Part shown: positions 7,733 to 15,759 of the stretch, in pieces
How the letters are laid out: the number at the start of each line of letters is the position of its first letter
Position numbering within the stretch: the first letter of the stretch is position 1
DNA from: Pirellula sp.
GTDB lineage: Bacteria > Planctomycetota > Planctomycetia > Pirellulales > Pirellulaceae
Assembly (NCBI GenBank): GCA_021300015.1
Contig: JAJTFB010000084.1
Coordinates: forward strand, 1-40,716
Reading direction: 5' to 3'
DNA: 40,716 nucleotides
The notes under the pieces: generated by a model
Seen by the model: the letters and a program-made list of their open reading frames with translations, nothing else
What the model was told of the DNA's origin: nothing
Databases searched by the model: none
Made by a program: the position numbers and the translations under genes

Positions 7733-9232
7733 ATGAATGTATTTGCGAGAAAAACTCTCGAAGATCTCAACCAGGAGGCAAGGGCCGAGGGACAGGGGAC
7801 ACTCAAGCGTCATTTGGGCCCAGTGAACTTGGTCCTCCTAGGGATCGGAGCGATCATCGGGGCTGGACTCTTTGTACGGACGGCCGCCGCGGCCGCCGAG
7901 CATGCGGGTCCGAGCGTGACGCTGAGTTTCATCGTTGCAGCCATCGGGTGCGCATTGGCCGGAATGTGCTACGCGGAATTCTCCGCGATGACCCCGGTCT
8001 CCGGCAGCGCCTACACCTATTCGTACGCCACGATGGGTGAACTCTTTGCATGGATCATCGGCTGGGACTTGGTCCTCGAATATGCCCTAGGAGCAGCGAC
8101 TGTCGCAATCGCTTGGTCCCAGTACTTGAACAAACTGATCGAAAGCTTCCTCGGAAAAGCATACGTGATCCCTTACCAGTATTGTCACTCGCCGTTCGAG
8201 TCGATCGGCGAGGGGGCCGACAAAGTCACCGGGATCATCAACCTACCGGCCATCGTAATTCTGTTTCTACTGACGATCGTTTTGGTGCGAGGCATCAAAG
8301 AGTCGGCCTTGCTCAATGCGATTGTCGTGAGCGTCAAAGTTCTGATCGTGATCCTGTTTATCGCCTTGGGATGGCAGTTTATCCAACCCGCAAACCACAC
8401 CCCCTTCATTCCCGATGCGACGGTTTACACCGATGCGGTCAAGCAAACCGAAAGGAATTTCGGTGGACTCTGGGGTGTCCTCGGTGGGGCCGGCGTGGTT
8501 TTCTTTGCCTTCATCGGTTTCGATGCGGTCTCGACGGTTGCCCAAGAGACCAAAAAACCCGAACGCGATATGCCGATCGGCATCCTCGGTTCGCTCTTGA
8601 TCTGCACCGTTTTGTACATCCTCTTTAGCTGGGTCCTGACGGGAATCGCCCCCTACGAAGACTTCCGAGATCCCACCAAAGGCAAAGAAGCCTCGGTGGC
8701 CTACGCGATCGAAACCTATATGCCCGGCTACGGGGCCTTGAGCAAATTCATCACCGTAGCGATCCTGTTCGGTTTCTCCTCAGTGATCCTGGTGATGCTC
8801 CTAGGACAAAGCCGCGTGTTTTATTCGATGTCCCGCGACGGACTCGTGCCCAAGATCTTCTCGGATCTGCATCCGGTCCATCAGACACCCTCGAAATCCA
8901 ATTGGATCTTCTTTGTGTTTGTCGCCCTGTTTGCTGCCTTCATCCCCGACAGCGTCGTCGGGGACATGACCAGCATCGGCACCCTGTTTGCCTTCGCACT
9001 GGTTTCGATCGGTATCATCATCATGCGCAAAAGCGATCCGGACGCCCCAAGACCCTTTCGTACCCCCTTGGTTCCCCTCGTCCCGATCCTCGCCGTCGTC
9101 GTGTGCGGTGCGATGATCGCCGGCTTGGGCAAGGAAAACTGGGCCCGCTTAGGAGTATGGCTAGCCATAGGCTTGGTGATCTACTTCGCCTACGGAGTTC
9201 GACACAGCCGCGTGCAATTGAACCGCCAATAG
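7733..9232 (+). CDS. APC-superfamily amino-acid permease (CAT/YfnA type)
   Basis: An inner-membrane transporter of 499 residues with about 12 hydrophobic segments. The N-terminal soluble stretch is followed by the APC signature VLLGIGAIIGAGLFV (residues ~34-48). The CYAEFSAMTPVSGSAYTY segment is typical of transmembrane helix 3, and FFAFIGFDAVSTVAQE of helix 6 of cationic-amino-acid-transporter relatives. The family moves amino acids or polyamines by exchange or proton coupling. Its place between a lactate racemase and a hydroxyacid dehydrogenase (66 and 29 bp gaps) suggests uptake of a substrate for that pathway, but APC members are not classical lactate permeases, so the substrate is unknown. 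Confidence 0.87.
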   Translation: MNVFARKTLEDLNQEARAEGQGTLKRHLGPVNLVLLGIGAIIGAGLFVRTAAAAAEHAGPSVTLSFIVAAIGCALAGMCYAEFSAMTPVSGSAYTYSYATMGELFAWIIGWDLVLEYALGAATVAIAWSQYLNKLIESFLGKAYVIPYQYCHSPFESIGEGADKVTGIINLPAIVILFLLTIVLVRGIKESALLNAIVVSVKVLIVILFIALGWQFIQPANHTPFIPDATVYTDAVKQTERNFGGLWGVLGGAGVVFFAFIGFDAVSTVAQETKKPERDMPIGILGSLLICTVLYILFSWVLTGIAPYEDFRDPTKGKEASVAYAIETYMPGYGALSKFITVAILFGFSSVILVMLLGQSRVFYSMSRDGLVPKIFSDLHPVHQTPSKSNWIFFVFVALFAAFIPDSVVGDMTSIGTLFAFALVSIGIIIMRKSDPDAPRPFRTPLVPLVPILAVVVCGAMIAGLGKENWARLGVWLAIGLVIYFAYGVRHSRVQLNRQ

Positions 9233-9261
9233 GCCAATAAAGCGAACCATAAGGGAGCGTT

Positions 9262-12216
9262 GTGGAAGCAGAGCAGGCGAGAATCCAAGCGGATTTAAGG
9301 GGGATCCTCGACGGCGAGGTCTTCTGCGACTCTCTGCACTCCCAGATGTACGCCAGCGACGCGAGTCTTTACCAGATCGCACCGATGGCAGTCGTTCGCC
9401 CACGGCATGCCGACGATGTGGCCGGGTGCATCAAATACGCCGTCGAAAACGGATTGCCCGTTTTCCCTCGCGGTGGAGGTACCGGACTGGCTGGCCAATC
9501 GCTCGGTCCAGGGATCATCCTGGACTTCTCTCGCTTCATGCGCCGTATGGTCGACCTGGATACACAAAACCTCCAGGTACGTGTTCAACCAGGGATCACC
9601 CTCGGGGATCTCAATCGCCAGTTGGCACCCCATAAGCTAGTCCTGGGAATCGACCCTCCCATGAGAGCCGTCACAACCGTCGGAAGCCTGGTCGCTATCG
9701 ATGCGTTAGGAAGCCACTACCCGCGCTACGGTACGGCCGGATCCCATCTGCTCGGCGCACGGGCGGTTCTGGCCGATGGCCAGCAAGTCGACCTGGCCAA
9801 AACCTCTTGGCACTACCCAAACACCGGAAGTCCAAAACTAGATCGCATTGCAACCGACCTAGGACGATACCTTACCGAAAACAAAGAGACCATTTCATCC
9901 CCACCATGGAAAGGAATTCCGCGAGGCTGCGGCTATAGGCTCGAGTCGATCCTCGAAGACGACCAAGTCGATTTGGCGCGTTTACAAGCCGGTGCCGAGG
10001 GAACATTGTCGGTCCTGACCGAGCTGACATTGAAGGTCGATCGCATCCCCAACGCACGAGCTTTGGTACTGCTGCTGTTCGAAAAAATGGAACTCGCCGC
10101 CAGCGCAGCTCTCGAGGCTCGCAAGGACGAGGTCGCAGCATGCGACCTGATGGACCGTCGTCTGATCGAAATCGCTCGCGAATTGGACTCCCGTTATGAA
10201 GCGATGTTGCCAAGAGGATGCGAAGCTCTCTTGCTCATCGAACATCAAGGAGATGATTTGACGGAGGTCAAGCAACGGCTGGTTGCCTTGGTTCAAAAAA
10301 TCGTTCGCAAAGCACCTTCGACTCAGCAAACAGCAATCATCGTCGACGATGCGGAACGGGATTTCGTTTGGCGATTGAGCCGCCGGATCATCCCTCAGTT
10401 GGCCCGCCTCGGTGGCCCTCAAAAACCGATCTCGTTTGTCGACGACCTCTCGATCCAACCCGAGCGAATGCCCGATTTCCTCCACGAAATCCAGAACATT
10501 CTCAAGTCCGAGCGAGTCACGGCAACGCTTTTTGCCCACGCAGCCCAAGGCAATGTGCAACTGCGTCCGTTCCTCGACCCGAACTCCGAAGAAGACATTC
10601 AAAAGCTCCTGCGGATCGCCGATAAGGTCTTCGAAAAAGTGATTGAATTTCGAGGCGTAATCTCCGGTGAGCACGCCGTGGGCTTGAGCCGCAGCGGTTA
10701 TCTACGTCAACAACTCGGCGAGCTCTATCCGATCTGCCGACAAGTCAAGACTTGGTTCGATCCCGACGGGATCCTCAATCCTGGCAAACTCATCACCGAC
10801 GCTCCCCAACGGCCCATCGATAACCTTAGAACCGATCGCAAAGAACCCGATGCTGAGGAGCTTACGCAGCCAGCAAGACCGATGCTGCCTATCCTGGACT
10901 GGTCAGGCGAAAAATCGCTCGAAGCCACAAGCCGTCAATGCAACGGATGCGGACGATGTCGGACCAACGCACCCACGGAACGTATGTGCCCCTTGTTTCG
11001 GATCTCCCGGAGCGAAGAAGCCAGCCCCAGGGCCAAAGCCAACCTCATCCGTGGTCTGCTCTCAGGGGATATATCAGGCCCACAGAGCGAGAGCGACCAA
11101 ATGCGTGCGATCGCCGACCTTTGCTTCCACTGCCATCAATGCCGCTTCGAATGCCCGTCACAAGTCGACATCCCACGCATGGTCGTCGAACTCAAAGCCC
11201 AGCACACAGCCACCAACGGACTTCGTATCACCGACCGACTCCTCTCGAGGATCGATCTGCTGACGAATGTCGCAAGCCGTTTCCCAAGACTTGCCAATTG
11301 GGCCATGGGAAACCGCTCGATGCGCTGGATCTTGGAAAAATCGACCGGAATTGCCATGGGCCGACGCTTACCCCAAATCGCTAAACAGTCGTTCCTCCGT
11401 TGGGCCGTCAAGCAGAAACTCAATCGAATGAGCCGATCCGGTGGCCGCAAAGTCCTCTACGTGGTCGATCAGTATGCCAATTGGCACAATCCATGGGTCG
11501 GAAAAGCACTCGTCGAGGTGATGCAGCATCAACGGGTCGAGGTCTACGTGCCCACCTGGCAGACCGTTACCTGGATGACCAAAATCTCCCTAGGAGATGT
11601 CGAACGCGTCAAACGCTTAATCGTCCCCCAACTTCGCCGACTCGCTGATGCAGTCAGGCAAGGCTATACGATCGTGGCGACCGAACCGACCGCTGCCCTC
11701 TGCTTGCAGCATGAGTATCCCAATCTCTTTACAAGCGATGATGCAATGCTCGTGGCAAGCAACACTCAAGAGGCCGGACACTATCTCTGGGAGATGCACA
11801 ACCGCAACGAACTGGAACTGGATTTCAAACCCCTGAACATATCGGTCGTCTACCACACGCCCTGCCACCTCCGAGCCTTGGACATTGAGTACAGCGGCAC
11901 GAAACTGCTGGAGTTGATCCCGGGCTTGAACGTCCTGCAAGCCGACTCGGGCTGCTCAGGCATGGCCGGTGTCTATGGACTCAAACGAGAGAACTACCGA
12001 AACAGCCTTCGCGTCGGTTGGGGACTCATCAGCACCATGCAAAAGACCCCGGCACAGATCGGAAGCACCGAATGCGCTTCGTGCAAATTGCAGATGGAAC
12101 AAGGTGTCGATAAACCCACGATTCCGCCGATCGCTCTTTTGGCTTACGCCTACGGTAGGCTACCGGAGGTCAAGACCTGGATTCAGGCCCGACACGATAG
12201 CTTGGTAGTCCCCTAA
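9262..12216 (+). CDS. FAD/Fe-S D-lactate or glycolate dehydrogenase (GlcD-GlcF-type fusion)
   Basis: A 984-residue fusion predicted to oxidise a D-2-hydroxyacid (lactate, glycolate or similar) and pass electrons to the membrane chain. The GTG at 9262 follows AAGGGAG. Residues ~1-530 are a VAO/PCMH-type FAD domain with the nucleotide-binding segment FPRGGGTGLAGQS and the GlcD-like ending WFDPDGILNPGK with SGEHAVG before it. Two 4Fe-4S motifs follow: CNGCGRCRTN...CP (~560) and CFHCHQCRFECP (~620). The C-terminal third carries CCG-type cysteine motifs (HTPCHLRALD, DSGCSGMAG, TECASCKLQ). This order matches proteins that fuse the GlcD and GlcF/GlpC subunits. It is 29 bp after the permease, so it is very probably co-transcribed and forms the oxidative step of the racemase operon. 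Confidence 0.9.
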   Translation: MEAEQARIQADLRGILDGEVFCDSLHSQMYASDASLYQIAPMAVVRPRHADDVAGCIKYAVENGLPVFPRGGGTGLAGQSLGPGIILDFSRFMRRMVDLDTQNLQVRVQPGITLGDLNRQLAPHKLVLGIDPPMRAVTTVGSLVAIDALGSHYPRYGTAGSHLLGARAVLADGQQVDLAKTSWHYPNTGSPKLDRIATDLGRYLTENKETISSPPWKGIPRGCGYRLESILEDDQVDLARLQAGAEGTLSVLTELTLKVDRIPNARALVLLLFEKMELAASAALEARKDEVAACDLMDRRLIEIARELDSRYEAMLPRGCEALLLIEHQGDDLTEVKQRLVALVQKIVRKAPSTQQTAIIVDDAERDFVWRLSRRIIPQLARLGGPQKPISFVDDLSIQPERMPDFLHEIQNILKSERVTATLFAHAAQGNVQLRPFLDPNSEEDIQKLLRIADKVFEKVIEFRGVISGEHAVGLSRSGYLRQQLGELYPICRQVKTWFDPDGILNPGKLITDAPQRPIDNLRTDRKEPDAEELTQPARPMLPILDWSGEKSLEATSRQCNGCGRCRTNAPTERMCPLFRISRSEEASPRAKANLIRGLLSGDISGPQSESDQMRAIADLCFHCHQCRFECPSQVDIPRMVVELKAQHTATNGLRITDRLLSRIDLLTNVASRFPRLANWAMGNRSMRWILEKSTGIAMGRRLPQIAKQSFLRWAVKQKLNRMSRSGGRKVLYVVDQYANWHNPWVGKALVEVMQHQRVEVYVPTWQTVTWMTKISLGDVERVKRLIVPQLRRLADAVRQGYTIVATEPTAALCLQHEYPNLFTSDDAMLVASNTQEAGHYLWEMHNRNELELDFKPLNISVVYHTPCHLRALDIEYSGTKLLELIPGLNVLQADSGCSGMAGVYGLKRENYRNSLRVGWGLISTMQKTPAQIGSTECASCKLQMEQGVDKPTIPPIALLAYAYGRLPEVKTWIQARHDSLVVP

Positions 12217-12347
12217 AGACCGACTGCAGCGTTTTCCTCGATGCCGATCCGCCCGCATCGACCGATTGCGAGTATTACGAAATCCGACCGGAAGCACGAA
12301 CAATCGTTTAACCCGCAGCCAACGGCGAGGAAGTCGCTATTTTGCAC

Positions 12348-12608
12348 TCATGTCGTGCTGATTTCATAGTCAGAATCTGGTGTTGCTTCACCCGTGATGC
12401 AGGTGAAGCAAGCGTACCCAGCCACTGCCGAGCCAACAATCCAAATCTGCTCCCCGCAACTACACCGTTCGCCATCTTTGTGCGCAGCGATCGCGTCATC
12501 CAAACGCGCAACGACATCATCTCGGCGTTCCGAGGGGTTAGCTGCCAAAAAGCGATCGACATAAGCATCTTTCGAGATCAGCGTGAATCCGGATTTTCTT
12601 TGTGTCAT
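12348..12608 (-). CDS. Small cysteine-motif conserved hypothetical protein
   Basis: An 86-residue protein beginning MTQRKSGFTLISKDAYV. The first half is a predicted helix pair (RRDDVVARLDDAIAAHKD). The second half has CSC at residues 49-51 and CFTC at 67-70 around IWIVGSAVAGYA, then a tail with ATPDSDYEI. The four cysteines suggest a small zinc-ribbon or Fe-S knuckle; no function can be assigned. I recall the CSCG...CFTCITGEA pattern from scattered small proteins in accessory regions of other bacteria, but I could not check this. It is the most downstream gene of the minus-strand island and convergent with the dehydrogenase gene. Confidence 0.65.
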   Translation of the reverse strand: MTQRKSGFTLISKDAYVDRFLAANPSERRDDVVARLDDAIAAHKDGERCSCGEQIWIVGSAVAGYACFTCITGEATPDSDYEISTT

Positions 12609-12678
12609 GGTTGAATCTCGGTTAGCGATTTGGTCACGAACGGCCCCGATGACCGAGCGGGGGGAAGTCGAGTTTCGA

Positions 12679-13317
12679 TCAGGAATCAGCCGAATCCCCG
12701 CTTTGGTCCATCGGTTTGTTCCACTTCGTTTCGAAACCCCAGGTATGCAGACTCCCGGATGTTCGAAGTTTCTTGAGTGATGCAATGTGACTATCAGAAA
12801 TGTACTTATAGTTAAGAATGACCAGCGATGGCTTTGGGGATGTTCTCGCAAATTTCGCCGAAGATAGCCAAGCCTCGATGTCTTCGTAGTCCCAAAAACA
12901 CTGGTTCGATTTGCCAAAGATAAAGCCGCGAGCTTCATCGTCCAAGCAGCAAACAAGAAACTCCGCTTCAAGCGACTTTACCGTTAATTTATCCGAATAC
13001 ACTCCCCACTGCGACCAATAAAAAATGAAACGAGTGATGTTTTTGACACAAGAAACTTTCAAAGTCAGATCCGTTCCATCGTCATTCCAAAGAAGAATAG
13101 AGAAAGTTGCATTTTGCTTGGAAAAATGCATCAACTCCTCGACGCTACTCACTTCAACTTCCGGATCAGCATCCACTCGGTTCGCATAGCAAGCGATTCT
13201 CTCGCTCTCGGGTTTAAAGAGCGACCAGCCCGCGTTGTACAGCGACTCGAAAAGATGTGGCAATCGCTCAATACGATTGCCGTCCAACTCGATCGTCACA
13301 AAAAAGTCGCCGTACAT
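12679..13317 (-). CDS. Hypothetical protein (212 aa), paired with an upstream secreted protein
   Basis: I do not recognise this family. The product has no signal peptide or membrane segment and begins MYGDFFVTIELDGNRIERL. It is rich in aromatic residues (FIFYWSQWGVY near residue 100; CFWDYEDIEAWL near 145) and acidic overall, so it is probably a soluble cytoplasmic domain. The start codon lies 2 bp after the stop codon of the 122-residue gene upstream, with a GGAAAGAAG ribosome-binding site inside that gene's end, so the two are almost certainly translated from one mRNA. The DNA looks more AT-rich than the neighbouring core genes, consistent with an acquired island. Confidence 0.65.
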   Translation of the reverse strand: MYGDFFVTIELDGNRIERLPHLFESLYNAGWSLFKPESERIACYANRVDADPEVEVSSVEELMHFSKQNATFSILLWNDDGTDLTLKVSCVKNITRFIFYWSQWGVYSDKLTVKSLEAEFLVCCLDDEARGFIFGKSNQCFWDYEDIEAWLSSAKFARTSPKPSLVILNYKYISDSHIASLKKLRTSGSLHTWGFETKWNKPMDQSGDSADS

Positions 13318-13319
13318 TC

Positions 13320-13688
13320 TTACTTCTTTCCAGGATCAGTTGGCTCACTAGCGACGAGGAGAAGTGAATATTTTGCGAACGCGACGCCATCATTGAGAAA
13401 GTAAAGATCCGCGACCGTGAAATCGCTCACATTTCCAGCGGCCCTTGCGACAAGCGTACCGTCGGCGTACAGCATTCCGTCAACTCCGACAGAAAGTCCA
13501 TTGTGATCACTAATGACTCCCATAATCTCGGCGTCAACACCTCTCAACTCCGATGCATCCGCAATAATCAGCGTCTGCTCGACGAAATTGATAGACCAAA
13601 AATCGGCGATGCCATCGACTTGTGCTAAGACAAACGCTGGGCTACTAAATCCCCAAAGTATCAATAGTATGAAAATCAAAAATCTCAT
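13320..13688 (-). CDS. Small secreted hypothetical protein
   Basis: A 122-residue protein with a clear Sec signal peptide: MRFLIFILLILWGFSSPAFVLAQ, cut after AFVLA or thereabouts. The mature part is about 100 residues, predicted mostly beta (repeated short hydrophobic strands such as LIIADASEL, GLSVGVDGMLYADGTLVARAAG), with no cysteines. No family is recognised. It lies 2 bp upstream of the 212-residue gene on the same strand, so an exported and a cytoplasmic protein are made together. The sequence alone does not show what they do. Confidence 0.6.
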   Translation of the reverse strand: MRFLIFILLILWGFSSPAFVLAQVDGIADFWSINFVEQTLIIADASELRGVDAEIMGVISDHNGLSVGVDGMLYADGTLVARAAGNVSDFTVADLYFLNDGVAFAKYSLLLVASEPTDPGKK

Positions 13689-13848
13689 TTTGTTTTCCTG
13701 TGAAAGTAGAAAGAATCCTTGGAAGTCTTGGGTTTGGGGTGGGAGCCCTTCGAATAAAATCTAGCGACTCTGACCCGTGATCTTATTCTGCGCTTGCAAC
13801 GCAGAAACGTCACAAAATCCTAACCCCAAACCCAATGACACAAGTACT

Positions 13849-14083
13849 GTGAGAATTCTCGCTCTGGATCTCGGTAAGTTCAATACCATGTGCTGCTTTT
13901 TCGACACCAAAACCCGAAAGCACTCGTTTCTGAACGCTCCGACCGAACGAGTCTGCTCCACCAACGGACGCCAGGTCTCAGCCTATTTCGGACTCGTACC
14001 AAGGCATTATCCATCCGACGAAACCGACCGTTAAACGCGGACTCACCATCGCTCAAGATGCTTCAATCGTGCATGGATAACTG
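13849..14083 (+). pseudogene. IS110-family transposase remnant (internal deletion plus frameshift)
   Basis: From a GTG at 13849 the frame reads VRILALDLGKFNTMCCFF, the start of the DEDD catalytic domain of IS110-type transposases (first Asp in ALDLGK). After only ~40 residues it jumps to QVSAYFGLVPRHYPSDETDR, which belongs to the C-terminal transposase_20 region of the same family. A stop follows immediately (14032-14034), and the sequence continues in the +1 frame as KRGLTIA. Most of the ~350-residue protein is therefore missing. It is a dead relic inside the island, showing that mobile DNA once inserted here. Confidence 0.7.
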
Positions 14084-14382
14084 AGGGGATGCAACCTGCC
14101 ACGCAGGTCCAAAAGAGTGAAATGCATCCACACCTCGAATAGTCGCCTAATCAACCATCCTTGACTCAAGAAATTGTTTTTCGGTAGAAGCGGATCGCTC
14201 TTACGAAGCTGACTCACAAACGTCGCCGGTGCCAACTGCTACACCGAGTCGTTGTTAGCCACATAAGGTGAGCGAACAACGATCGTCTCCGCAGTCGGCA
14301 TCTGGGACACGGACCAAAAAAATGCAGGCCCAAACAAAAAATCATCCAACAGTGGCGACCGTCACTTGCCAAACCCAGGACT
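14084..14382. other. Non-coding stretch of the island with a weak, short attC-like inverted repeat
   Basis: No convincing gene is seen here. Within it, 14213-14264 forms an imperfect inverted repeat with outer arms ACGTCGCC.../...GTCGTTGTTAGCC and an inner CGGTG/CACCG pair. The outer ends (ACAAACG and CGTTGTTAGC) resemble the simple sites of integron attC elements, but the stem is short and mismatched. It may be a small or decayed attC left of the better site at 14383-14474, or chance. Confidence 0.3.
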
Positions 14383-14474
14383 TCATAGTCGACCGCAATC
14401 ACCCGGCCGCGACGAGAAATTGTCCATTGTCAAAACGCTCGACTTCGCGGCTCGGGTGCATTGCTTGGTTATGC
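14383..14474 (-). repeat. attC-like recombination site (site 1)
   Basis: Read on the minus strand, the element starts GCATAAC, which contains the TAA stop of the 185-aa gene, and folds into a long stem. GCAATGCACCCGAGCCGCGA pairs with TCGCGGCCGGGTGATTGC except for one extra G and one extra A on the first arm. The loop is ~32 nt. A long imperfect palindrome with a few extrahelical bases directly at a stop codon is the hallmark of integron cassette attC sites. The far R' box (GGTCGACTATG) is degenerate, so this copy may be partly decayed. Confidence 0.55.
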
Positions 14475-15026
14475 CGCAATTTCGCGACCAGTCTCGATGT
14501 CGAGTATGTAGTTGCGGTCGTAAAAGTCCGCTACATGAATCACGTCGCGATCAAGCCGGAAGCCATTTGTGAAAATGTCAGCACCGCCAGTCTGCCAAAC
14601 GATTGTACCACGATGAGTTACGCGAGCAATCAACAATTCGCCGTGCGATAACAGGCAATTGTGATTAGGCGATTCGTATACACCAAAACATGTCGCATCG
14701 TCAGTTTGCGTTGACCAGTTCAGTTCCAATGAAGGCACGGCAACGGACGCCATAAAAGGCCCGACAGCAATGATGCAGTTGCAGTCGTGAATTAACGCGG
14801 TGTTTTCGTGGACGCCAGATGCACCGCCGCCTGCCGAAATCAGGCATGAGCGAATTTGCTGGTCATTGCGGAACAATCGTAAAGCGTGGCGTGAGGTAGC
14901 AGTGGCCGCATCAGCATCGAGAGAGTGCAGTCTGTCGTACGAACAAAGATTGTCAGCCGAGCCGTCGAAATACGGAGGATCGTTGGTTATGTCCAATCGA
15001 TAGTCGCCAACGGTGAGAGATAGCAT
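14469..15026 (-). CDS. Conserved hypothetical protein, probable cassette gene
   Basis: A 185-residue soluble protein beginning [16 protein letters not shown]. It reads as repeated beta strands with conserved-looking turns ([19 protein letters not shown], then [17 protein letters not shown] and [21 protein letters not shown]), like a partial beta-propeller or jelly-roll. I recall this pattern from uncharacterised proteins in diverse bacteria but know no function. It is enclosed by two attC-like sites: one ends 24 bp before its ATG (15050) and the other overlaps its stop codon. No good ribosome-binding site precedes the ATG, which is common for cassette genes. Confidence 0.65.
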   Translation of the reverse strand: MLSLTVGDYRLDITNDPPYFDGSADNLCSYDRLHSLDADAATATSRHALRLFRNDQQIRSCLISAGGGASGVHENTALIHDCNCIIAVGPFMASVAVPSLELNWSTQTDDATCFGVYESPNHNCLLSHGELLIARVTHRGTIVWQTGGADIFTNGFRLDRDVIHVADFYDRNYILDIETGREIAA

Positions 15027-15049
15027 TTATGAGAGTCTCGATCTTGGTG

Positions 15050-15143
15050 GCATAACGTCCGGGATCAGCGATGTCGCCGGGGACCACATTTCAAAAAGTC
15101 GGGACGGCACCGGCGGCGACTTCGGTGCACCACATTGTTACGT
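15050..15143 (-). repeat. attC-like recombination site (site 2)
   Basis: On the minus strand this begins ACGTAACAATG, overlapping the TAA stop of the 167-aa gene, and ends GGACGTTATGCC, matching the R''/R' box layout of an attC (AAC... and ...G/TTATGC). Inside, AAGTCGCCG and CGGCGACAT form the core of an imperfect stem, with CACCG/CGCTG partly extending it. The boxes are the best of the four sites and the stem is weaker than in site 1. It lies exactly between two unknown genes in the same direction. Confidence 0.5.
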
Positions 15144-15641
15144 GCTTCGTTTGCGTCGTTGGTACGCAACGAGCCCTGTGGGAATTGCAATCAACAGGCT
15201 AGCGATCGCAACACTCATTGGAGGATAGTATAGCACGATTTCCGAATAATCTCGTCCGTGTTGAGCAATTTGATCTGACCACATTGAATTTACGACCAAG
15301 CCGCCAAGGCAACCAGTAACAATCAACGTCACTGTCCCGAAAAACGCCTGTCGCCCAACAACTAGGCCGAAGCTCATTCCAATCATCGCACACATAATCG
15401 CGCAAAGTGGCGCTGAAACCAGGCCAGCCTGTTGTCCGTAGCTCAAAACCGGTTCTGATTCAACATGGCGGTTTTCTAGAATGATTGCTGTTGCGATGTA
15501 ACCGATCGTCCCAAGAATCAATCCCGCGAATGTCAAGAGTGTAAGCGGAATCCAGCTAACGGATGCATGGGTAAATGTACTTTCCGATGCATTCGTGTTG
15601 TCAGTTGCCTGGTATGGATTAGTCACATCTGTGTCTTGCAC
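15138..15641 (-). CDS. Small integral membrane protein (NPYQA type), probable cassette gene
   Basis: A 167-residue protein from a GTG at 15641. The N-terminus carries NPYQATDN, a short motif common at the start of planctomycete membrane proteins. About four hydrophobic segments follow: LTLLTFAGLILGTIGYIATA (~33-52), APLCAIMCAMIGMSFGLVVG (~77-96), a third near GTVTLIVTGCLGGLVV and a last near MSVAIASLLIAIPTGLVA, ending in a basic RRKRST tail. No enzymatic motif is present and the function is unknown. The gene runs from one attC-like site to the next, the arrangement of an integron cassette. Confidence 0.7.
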   Translation of the reverse strand: MQDTDVTNPYQATDNTNASESTFTHASVSWIPLTLLTFAGLILGTIGYIATAIILENRHVESEPVLSYGQQAGLVSAPLCAIMCAMIGMSFGLVVGRQAFFGTVTLIVTGCLGGLVVNSMWSDQIAQHGRDYSEIVLYYPPMSVAIASLLIAIPTGLVAYQRRKRST

Positions 15642-15729
15642 GTAACGCCCCGATTCAGCCAGCCCAGGCAGGAGACTCTACGCAAGTCAGAACGCGCGAC
15701 CGAGGGCTTGGCTGCAATCGTTTGTTCGT
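15641..15729 (-). repeat. attC-like recombination site (site 3)
   Basis: On the minus strand CGATTGCAGCCAAGCCC pairs with GGGCTGGCTGAATCG except for one extra G and one extra A on the first arm, the same two extrahelical bases as in site 1. The element ends GGCGTTACGTG, a good G/TTRRRY-like R' box, directly at the GTG start of the 167-aa gene. The loop is ~38 nt. It sits between two small membrane-protein genes. Confidence 0.55.
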
Positions 15730-15759
15730 CCAGATTCTAGCCTCCAGGCAAGTTGCTCG

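Noticed and set aside
12239-12260. Terminator after the hydroxyacid dehydrogenase (CGATGC/GCATCG stem)
   Set aside because: The loop is large and no T-run follows, so it does not meet the form of an intrinsic terminator.
14268-14651. 127-codon plus-strand open frame
   Set aside because: It covers attC-like site 1 and the antisense of the 185-aa gene, and the composition looks random.
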